Below are positions 26,035 through 34,031 of a DNA stretch of 64,000 bases, one piece after another. The translations under genes and the position numbers were made by a program. The notes beneath the pieces are model-generated. The model worked only from the letters and a program-made list of their open reading frames with translations, did not search any database and was not told the origin of the DNA. Source of the DNA: Prunella strophiata (Eukaryota > Chordata > Aves > Passeriformes > Prunellidae); the NCBI GenBank assembly GCA_036583965.1, contig JAZBQD010000001.1:14623892-14687891 (forward strand), read 5' to 3'. Numbering within the stretch: position 1 is the stretch's first letter; each line of letters starts with the position of its first letter.

Positions 26035-27927
26035 CAAACTCGCTCCCCAAACTCGCTCCCGAGGGCCGCTCCCGGGGCGCGCTCCCCAAATTTCGCTCCC
26101 AGGGCGCGCTCCCCAAACTCGCTCCCGAGAGCCGGCCCGGGGCGCGCTCCCCAAACTCGCTCCCCAAACTCGCTCCCGAGAGCCGCTCCCGGGGCGCGCT
26201 CCCCAAACTCGCTCCCGAGAGCCGGCCTGGGGCGCGCTCCCTGGGAACGCTCCCGGGGACACCTCTCCCCAAACTCGCTCCCCAAACTCGCTCCCGAGAG
26301 CCGCTCCCAGGGCGCGCTCCCCAAACGCGCTCCCCAAACTCGCTCCCGGGGCGCGCTCCCCAAACTCGCTCCCGAGAGCCGTTCCCAGGGCGCGCTCCCC
26401 AAACTCGCTCCCCAAACTCGCTCCCGAGAGCCGCTCCCGGGGCGCGCTCCTCGTACCCGCTCCCTGCGCACGGTCCCGAGACCCTGTGCCGGGGCGCGCT
26501 CCCGAGACCCTGTGCCGGGGCGCGCTCCCCAAACTCGCTCCCCAAACTCGCTCCCCAAACTCGCTCCCGAGAGCCGCTCCCGGGGCGCGCTCCCGAGAGC
26601 CGGCCCGGGGCGCGCTCCCCAAACTCGCTCCCGAGAGCCGGCCCGGGGCGCGCTCCCGAGAGCCGGCCCGGGGCGCGCTCCCCAAACTCGCTCCCGAGAG
26701 CCGGCCCGGGGCGCGCTCCCCAAACTCGCTCCCGAGAGCCGCTCCCGGGGCGCGCTCCCCAAACTCGCTCCCCAAACTCGCTCCCCAAACTCGCTCCCCA
26801 AACTCGCTCCCCAAACTCGCTCCCGAGAGCCGGCCCGGGGCGCGCTCCCCAAACTCGCTCCCCAAACTCGCTCCCGAGAGCCGGCCCGGGGCGCGCTCCC
26901 CAAACTCGCTCCCGAGAGCCGGCCCGGGGCGCGCTCCCCAAACTCGCTCCCCAAACTCGCTCCCCAAACTCGCTCCCCAAACTCGCTCCCGAGAGCCGCT
27001 CCCGGGGCGCGCTCCCCAAACTCGCTCCCCAAACTCGCTCCCCAAACTCGCTCCCCAAACTCGCTCCCCAAACTCGCTCCCCAAACTCGCTCCCCAAACT
27101 CGCTCCCCAAACTCGCTCCCCAAACTCGCTCCCCAAACTCGCTCCCCAAACTCGCTCCCCAAACTCGCTCCCCAAACTCGCTCCCCAAACTCGCTCCCCA
27201 AACTCGCTCCCCAAACTCGCTCCCCAAACTCGCTCCCCAAACTCGCTCCCCAAACTCGCTCCCCAAACTCGCTCCCCAAACTCGCTCCCCAAACTCGCTC
27301 CCCAAACTCGCTCCCGAGAGCCGGCCCGGGGCGCGCTCCCCAAACTCGCTCCCCAAACTCGCTCCCGAGAGCCGGCCCGGGGCGCGCTCCCCAAACTCGC
27401 TCCCGAGAGCCGCTCCCGGGGCGCGCTCCCGAGAGCCGCTCCCGGGGCGCGCTCCCTGGGAACGCTCCCGGGGACACCTCTCCCGGGGCGCGCTCCCTGG
27501 GAACGCTCCCGGGGACACCTCTCCCGGGGCGCGCTCCCGAGAGCCGGCCCGGGGCGCGCTCCCCAAACTCGCTCCCCAAACTCGCTCCCCAAACTCGCTC
27601 CCGAGAGCCGGCCCGGGGCGCGCTCCCGAGAGCCGGCCCGGGGCGCGCTCCCCAAACTCGCTCCCCAAACTCGCTCCCCAAACTCGCTCCCCAAACTCGC
27701 TCCCCAAACTCGCTCCCGAGAGCCGGCCCGGGGCGCGCTCCCCAAACTCGCTCCCCAAACTCGCTCCCCAAACTCGCTCCCGAGAGCCGGCCCGGGGCGC
27801 GCTCCCCAAACTCGCTCCCCAAACTCGCTCCCCAAACTCGCTCCCCAAACTCGCTACCCGCTCCCTGCGCACGGTCCCGAGAACCCTGTGCCGGGGCGCG
27901 CTCCCGAGACCTGTGCCGGGGCGCGCT
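25998..27927. repeat. 13-bp GC-rich minisatellite (about 148 units)
   Basis: This tandem array has a 13-bp unit of the form CGCTCCCNNNNNN. The main variants are CGCTCCCCAAACT, CGCTCCCGAGAGC, CGCTCCCGGGGCG, CGCTCCCTGGGAA and CGCTCCCTGCGCA, with a 12-base derivative CGGCCCGGGGCG. Variants follow one another in recurring orders, which indicates higher-order structure. Because 13 leaves remainder 1 on division by 3 and the units make almost no stop codon on either strand, very long open frames run through it in several frames. I consider it non-coding. It starts about 365 bases upstream of the PDZD8 ATG. Confidence 0.95.
27010..27308. repeat. Homogeneous block: 23 identical copies of the 13-mer
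   Basis: From 27010 the unit CGCTCCCCAAACT is repeated 23 times without a mismatch (299 bases) before the first variant unit at 27309. The rest of the array mixes variants every one to five units. Confidence 0.95.
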
Positions 27928-30766
27928 ATGTCCTGATTTGCGCTCCCTTCACCCCGCTCCGGGCGCGCTCCCGAGGCCGGCCGGGGCCCGGCGGCCGTGC
28001 CCGGTGTGGTCGGCGCGGGCACGGTGTCGGGCCGGGGGACACCGCCCGTGCGGAGGTGACCGGTGTCGGTGGCACTTGGTCGGCCGAGGAGCACTGAGGG
28101 GCCGTGACAGAAAAAGGACATCGAGCATCTTCAAAAATCGGCGGGTGGGTGGGGATTGTTTCGGTGAAATTGCTCCGGAGAGCGGCGATGACATAAAGTC
28201 TGTTTTCGTGGGCGTTGTGTGACTTCCTAGAAACCTCCTTGTTTCCTGCTGCTGAGAGATGCTATTAGCACATTAAAAAAAAAAAAAAAAAACCAACCAA
28301 AAGCCCTGCCTAGATGACATTTTATCCAGCTCTGCTATTATTAGTGATGAGATATAAATCTGTTTCCGTCCCCTTCAGCTATCTACTTGTGCTTAAAAGT
28401 CGTCATTGAATACATGAGGTAAAAAACCCCAGCCAAACCTGTGGAGAAAAGGAGCAGGAAGAAAAGAAAGCTGAGAGCTTTGCGTGATATTTCAGCCTCT
28501 GATGTGTGTGAGAGCGCTGCTGTCCTGTGGGTAGGACAACCAAGGACAGAGGTTCCTTTTAGGACAAGCTATGGCTGAGAGGAGAGAGGAGAGAGGAGAG
28601 GGATCTCACTGCCCAGGCTGCTCAGAACCCTTCCAGGGAGGTGACAGATGCAGGAGGCACAGCCAGTGACAGCCCATCGCACTGTCCACCAGGTGACATG
28701 ACAGCTTTAAAATCAGTGAGCGAGGAGAGAAAGAAAAAACGTGACATGAGGCAGGGCTACAGCATGCAGGGAAAACGTGTGACTCTTCAGAAAGAGTCAT
28801 TTTGAACATTTTGAGAGGTTAACCTGGAAGAGCCATTCAAATTCGGCTTACAGAATTGCCATAGGAAATAACCATATTTTTACTGGAAAATATAATATAT
28901 ATAAACAGGAACTCCTAGTGTTCTAGTCCAGCAAACTCATTTAAAGGCCAGATCAAAGCTGTATATGCTGCTAGAGAATGTACCATGTCAGCTGTACACT
29001 GTTTTTCCAGGTGCTTTCCCTTTGTCAGGGGTAGTCTTTTCTTAAAGTCTTGAAATAGAAGTTTTATGATTTCTGAAAGGCAGCAACAATTGAGACAAAA
29101 GTTACTTTAATGATTAAGCTAGTTTTTTACACTGTTTTTTTTTGTTTAGCTAAATACCTAGATAAAATTTCTTTGATTATGTTATATTTTAATAGAATGA
29201 AAGAAAATTCATGCTCACACTGTTGATTGTTCTTTTCCCCAACCTCCAGAACTGCTTAAAAATGCAAACAAGAGGAGAAGAAAATGTGAAATTTTATTAC
29301 CAAGAAGATAAAAGCTCTCTTCCCCATCCCCCTTCGTAAAGTGTGTGGGGTGGGAGGATTGAAAAGCTCTTAATGATGCAGTGCTGTGGTTTGAAACTAG
29401 AGATTCAGAGTATGAATTTTTTATAGGTCTTGTGACTGAAAGTTGAAATGCCTGGGTGTTTAACAGGGCACTTCTATAGAAATACCAGAGAGGTCATTAG
29501 TCCAACATTTGAGCTGCTCTCTTACAGGCCTTCACCGTGGCTAACACAGGCACACGTGGAAAGGTTTGGGATTTGCAACTAAATGGCTTTTCAGATAAGG
29601 ACTGATCTACTCAAAAAGGCAATAGCAGCCTTGCTTTTGGGTCAGGAGGAGCAGCAGGAGGATAAAAAAAAAAAAAAAAAGTCATGTTGCAGATGTCTCA
29701 ATTGAGTATTTTCTTCTGTTAGACAAGCAGAATAGGGAATTTGGCACATTCTGTGCACCTGATGGCAGCTTAAGAGCCTCTGAAATGTTCAGCTCAGTAA
29801 TCGCTTTTCTCCTTCCCCGGGAACATTTTCAACAGGAGCTGTGTTATCTTAAAAGCCACGTTATGGAGCAAGAATCAGGCGTGTTTTAGCTGTTTTCAAT
29901 GGGAATGGGAGAATGGAGGGAAATACCAAATGTGTTAACGTGAACAAAAATCCATTGTGCAAAAGTGTTATATAACATAGGGTTGAAATAAAGGAAAAAA
30001 TATTTAAATTTGTCAGGTAGAGGAGAAAATGAAGGTCCATTTTAATGCTATCTAAAAAGGGCCTTTAAGAACATATTTTACTTTGACTTCCATTTGGAAG
30101 GTCTTATTTGCATTTTCTGGAAGTCTAGATAAATAGAAAGATTTATGTAGTCTCACCAATTTCACCCGGGTTACACAGAGCTTTGTAAAACTGTGTAGAA
30201 TGTAACTCAATTGTTTACTCTTTGAATAGCTGGAAATTATTAAATGGGGCTCAAGACATGCAAAATAAAAAGGCCTATATTTATACTAATCTTTTTAAAA
30301 AGTATTCAGAAATAGTTTATTAAAAGAGACACTTTACCTGTATTTAAGCAAAGAAAATACTCTTTTAATTTGTAAATTAATTTAGTACATGACAGCAGCT
30401 AAATGTAGAGCTTCAAAATTAATTTCAACCCTTTTTGGGAGATTTCAACAATGATAGTGCACAAAGATTGCAAAATATGTAGAGTTCCATAATTGATAAT
30501 ACAGAACAAGTAGAATAAATTCACAGAAGGGATGTGTTTGCGGCAACTGTCCTGTTCTAAGCAAGGAGTGGTGGAGCCTTGGGAACATTTGTCTCAAGTC
30601 ATCTCACTCATGCCTGATCCAAGGATCACTGGGCTTTAGGAGCATTTTCAGTAACCCCAGGCAGCCAGAGCAGGCAAAGCTGCACACTTTAAAGTTCATG
30701 TTGTGGCACCAAGGAAAGAAACATCCACATCACAATCTTGGAAAGGCAATTACAGATGGAGTGGGT
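27928..30766. other. Intergenic, island edge to AT-rich DNA
   Basis: The first 300 bases are the tail of the CpG island with decayed array units. After that the DNA is AT-rich, with A18 at 28275-28292, a GAGAGGA purine repeat at 28577-28602 and A17 at 29664-29680. No supported gene is visible. Confidence 0.6.
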
Positions 30767-30772
30767 TTTATT
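30767..30772 (-). terminator. AATAAA polyadenylation signal of the candidate gene
   Basis: TTTATT on the plus strand gives AATAAA on the minus strand, 22 bases after the candidate stop codon. A TG-rich stretch (TTGTGATGTGGATGT) follows 30-40 bases further, as expected for a cleavage site. Such hexamers are common in AT-rich DNA, so this is supporting evidence only. Confidence 0.3.
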
Positions 30773-30794
30773 TTTTTCAGAACTGCAAAGTAGT

Positions 30795-30948
30795 CTAAGT
30801 AGATTGTTTTTCAAAGCAGGATGTTTTGTAATGAGTGGTTTTAGTAATTTTCTTCATCACTGGACTGGAATTGTTGCCTTCTTTTGTAATATCTGTTGGC
30901 AAAATGATTTCATTCTTTCCTGGGCCTCCTATTGTTTTTGTATTACAT
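30795..30948 (-). CDS. Candidate terminal exon of the same unrecognised gene
   Basis: With the acceptor ...ctctaagag, this exon completes the split codon of the 31.5-kb exon as Arg and reads CNTKTIGGPGKNEIILPTD and onward to KTTHYKTSCFEKQST and a TAG at 30795-30797. An AATAAA lies 22 bases beyond the stop. A second acceptor (catgcag) at 30987 would start the exon at 30986 in phase 0 and could join the 33.3-kb exon directly. The assembled product would be about 124 residues by the first route. The peptide is basic and hydrophilic, with no motif I know. Confidence 0.28.
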
Positions 30949-31486
30949 CTCTTAGAGACCAAAATTAGATTATCATTCTCATGGTGCTGCATGAAACAGG
31001 ATTTAGAAAGTGATTAGGTAAATTCATGAGGAGAAAACAATCCATTGAAGGCTGTTAAACACAAAGATTGCTGCAAGTTACACTGTGACAGACAGCTGGC
31101 GGGTGTCTTTTCCTTTAGACTGTCCTCAGGGGTCTACAAATTCAGACAGGATATGCTGCACAGAGAGCAGCTGGTCTGCTCCAATGCTGAAGATATGTTA
31201 AAAACCAAAAAAAAAAAAAATAGGAAACACAGTGATCAGTTCTAGTTCTGAACTCTGCCAAGCACGATGTTACCTCAATATCAGGCAATTCTGCATTTTA
31301 TTGGTACAAACCTCTTTAAAAACACTGGGACTTCAGGTGAGATTTCCTTTGGTGCCTTCTAAATTCCTACTTTTGTTTTAATTCTGCCTTTGAAGGGGCA
31401 GGTTGCACTGTGAGTCTGCTCCCAAAGCTGGCAGAAAGAGCTCACCCTGTTTCTAGCTGGTCCCTGGGGAGATTTGTTCAATTCAC

Positions 31487-31581
31487 CTGGAGGAATTTGT
31501 GTCATGCCTCCTCTGAGCCCATTCCTTGTCCAGAGGAGAATCCATTGCTTGAGGCTCCATATTAATTTCAAAATCTCCATT
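31487..31581 (-). CDS. Candidate internal exon of the same unrecognised gene
   Basis: A 95-base segment lies between a weak acceptor (caaatgtag) and a good donor (CCAG then gtgaat). It begins in phase 0, fitting the end of the 33.3-kb exon, and leaves two bases of a split codon. It encodes NGDFEINMEPQAMDSPLDKE followed by WAQRRHDTNSS, a charged hydrophilic peptide. The same DNA is also open in another frame for 73 codons, which weakens the case. The acceptor lacks a strong pyrimidine tract. An optional 60-base phase-0 exon could lie at 31953-32012. Confidence 0.25.
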
Positions 31582-33265
31582 CTACATTTGGAGAATTTTC
31601 TCTGAATCTCTTAAGTACATTTCACTATTATAACCTAAATTCCCCCACTCAGAATTTTGTGGGAAAAAAGTACAGTTTGGGTGACTCAATCATATTTAGG
31701 CTGTGTTAGTGATACAGAGAACCTCCAGAATTTCATCAAGCAGAATAAATCATTGGCTCCATTGTGTTAATGCATCCATTTATCCTACTAAAAAATATGA
31801 TGCATGCATCCCCCAACTTCTAGTTATTTTTAAGGATGGCAACTGAGAATTTTGGAAGGTTTTATTCCTATCCTAGAAATGTCTCACTGGAAGACTTATT
31901 TTTTTTTCAAGATGGGAGTGCATATTATATATTGCTTTTTGGTGGATCCTACCTGAGATACCCTACCCTCAGTTTTCAGAGATAATGAGAAACTACAGAA
32001 TTTACTTTGGAACTGTGAATATTGTGTGCAGCAAGAGGAAAAAACCAAAAGATCTCCATTGGCTGAGTAAAGATCAGGATGCCCCGAACTGACACTTTGG
32101 AAAAAGAAGAGGTTTTTAACTCTGTGGCTAAATTTGCAGATCTGGTATAATCTGTCTCACAACAGGGATACTGTCATTTATCAATCTTACCTGAAACAAG
32201 TACAACACTTCAGTTGTTTGGTAACGGTGGCTTAGAGCCCAACCACTTTGGATCAGAACAGTTTAAAACAAAAAAAGACAGTGAGGGTTTACATACAGGA
32301 TTTAGTTTGGCCCAAATACAAACCCAGTATTTTCACTGAAGCTCATCTTCAATTATCTTTTAAAGTATGTTCTGCTTGTTTAATCAAGAGCTTAACATTT
32401 TGGATGTAAAGATGCTTTGGATACTTACTTCAAGAGGCTCATCATACTCAAGCTTAAAGTATCATGGTTCTTAATTAGGGATTCTCTTACTATCTTACAC
32501 AGACTCTGGTTTTTATTATATCATGAAACAAGATACTCCACTAAGGAACTGTAGCTCTCAGATAACTTTTCCAAGATTAAAAAAAAAGAATCTAAAACAG
32601 CTATTTTAATTGTAAATATAGCAAATTCAGGTTTTTAATATTACCAGTATGCAAGGCAAACTGAAGATTTCCTTTATTCCCTGTCTGCTGTTACAACTTA
32701 AGTCCAGAAACTGTTACTTAATTCTCAGATGCGAGTGAGACTTGTCACATGTATTTCGCTTTTTCCTGCATTTACTTTGCTGACTTGTGGTATTCATGTA
32801 AATGCCAGCTTGCTTAAGCTTTAGAAAGTGATATGTTTGGGACAGTGATTATCACATTTGTCATTTAGTGTTCACTCCAGTACCTTTTCCTTACATGCTC
32901 TGAAGCACATTCACATCCCTACTCAGAATTGCAGGCACTCTCCCCAAGGCCCTCTTGCAAGCTCCCAAATTATCTTTTTCAGAGTGGAGATTGTTTTAGC
33001 TATTTCCCCTAATCCATTTCAAGTATAATTACACTATGGTCAATATGTTTTTGATGTTCCATAACCTCACATTATTTTTTTTTAATGCTTGGCTCATTTC
33101 CTGGATTAGTCCAAAGCAGCCTCTGGCTGATGGAGAGGCTTCAGGAAACTGCATTAAAAAGCAATTTTGGTTTGCACAGGGATTCACTGGCTAAAGGGTT
33201 AATACACACTTCAGGGATGAATGTGGGGTTTGAGATGAGGGTCCCTGTGAGGTTTTGTGCCTCAC

Positions 33266-33394
33266 TTGCCCTTCATTAAAAGTGTAATTCCCTGCATCAG
33301 TCCACAGGTAGTTGGTCGTGTCTGGCAGCCGCCGGTCGCGGAGCATCTGCTGTGTCTTGTTAGCCTCCAGATAAACCCGGCCAAACCAGGCCAT
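33266..33394 (-). CDS. Candidate first coding exon of an unrecognised small gene
   Basis: The ATG sits in a strong CACCATGG context and is followed by 43 codons ending in CAA before a good donor, gtgagg. Codon choice looks like real coding sequence: CTC CGC GAC CGG CGG CTG, then GAC ACG ACC AAC TAC CTG, with G or C in the third position in an otherwise AT-rich area. It has six CpGs in about 70 bases. The peptide starts MAWFGRVYLEANKTQQML and continues RDRRLPDTTNYLWTDAGNYT. It is soluble and rich in Asn, Thr and Asp, with no signal peptide or membrane segment. I do not recognise the family. The codon and splice evidence is seen directly; that it is a gene is inference. An isolated relic exon or a conserved element is possible. 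Confidence 0.42.
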
Positions 33395-33513
33395 GGTGAG
33401 AGGCTTCTTCCCTCCCTCCTTCCCTCCCTGCTGCTGGAGGTGATCACCCCTGCAGAAAGGTCAGAGCTGCACACGTGGCCGGGCTGCAGCTGCTGTGGTG
33501 CAGAGAGAGGCTC

Positions 33514-34031
33514 TTCTGACCCTTCTTCAGCCTGGATTCTGACCCTTCATCAGCCTGGATGTCTGACCCTTCCTCAGCCTATATGTCTGACCCTTCATCA
33601 GCATCTATATCTGATCCTTTATTAGCCTGGATGTCTGACCCTTCATCAGGCTGTATGTCCATCCCTTCATCAGGTTGTGTGTCTGACCCTTCTTCAACTG
33701 GGATGTCTGATTCTTCATCAACCTGTATGTCTGACCCTTCATCAGCCTGTGTGTCTGACCCTTCATCAGCCTCTATATCTGATCCTTTATTAGCCTCTAT
33801 ATCTGACCCTTTATTAGCTTCCATATCTGACCCTTTATCCCTTCATCAGCCTCCATGTCAGACTCTGTATCTGTATCTCTGTATCTGTATCTCTCTAACT
33901 GACCCTTTATCCCTTCATCAGCCTCTGTGTCTGACCCTTCATCAGCCTCTATGTCCAACTCTATCAGTCTCTATATCTGACCCTTTATCCCTTCATCAGC
34001 CTCTATGTCCAACCCTTTATCAGCCTCTGTG
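33514..34031. repeat. 24-bp minisatellite
   Basis: This tandem array has a 24-bp unit close to TCTGACCCTTCATCAGCCTG plus TATG, about 21 imperfect copies, and a local CTGTATCTGTAT-type interruption at 33859-33895. Because 24 is a multiple of 3, it keeps frame and gives open frames with an 8-residue period: SDPSSA-type on the plus strand (within 33559-34110) and ADEGSDIQ-type on the minus strand (33579-33824). I see no splice or start evidence that either is translated. The array starts 120 bases upstream of the candidate ATG at 33394. Confidence 0.9.

Larger units (their letters stand above)
24850..28200. promoter_or_regulatory. CpG island spanning PDZD8 exon 1, promoter and the 13-bp array
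   Basis: CpG dinucleotides are abundant from within exon 1 to about 28.2 kb, while flanking DNA on both sides is AT-rich and CpG-depleted. The right-hand two thirds of the island is the minisatellite, so the island is enlarged by tandem repeat expansion and not only by unmethylated promoter sequence. Confidence 0.8.

Noticed and set aside
25993..27927. Regular repeats that might suggest a CRISPR array
   Set aside because: The units are directly contiguous 13-mers without unique spacers, in a vertebrate nuclear genome.
25580..28222. Open frame of 880 codons on the plus strand, with others of 743, 667, 652 and 619 codons over the same DNA
   Set aside because: All are translations of the stop-free 13-bp array in different frames. 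There is no unique domain, and several frames on both strands are equally open.
31359..31580. 73-codon minus-strand open frame overlapping the candidate 31.5-kb exon
   Set aside because: It is in a different frame from the phase-consistent exon model and has no splice partner. I record it because it weakens that model.
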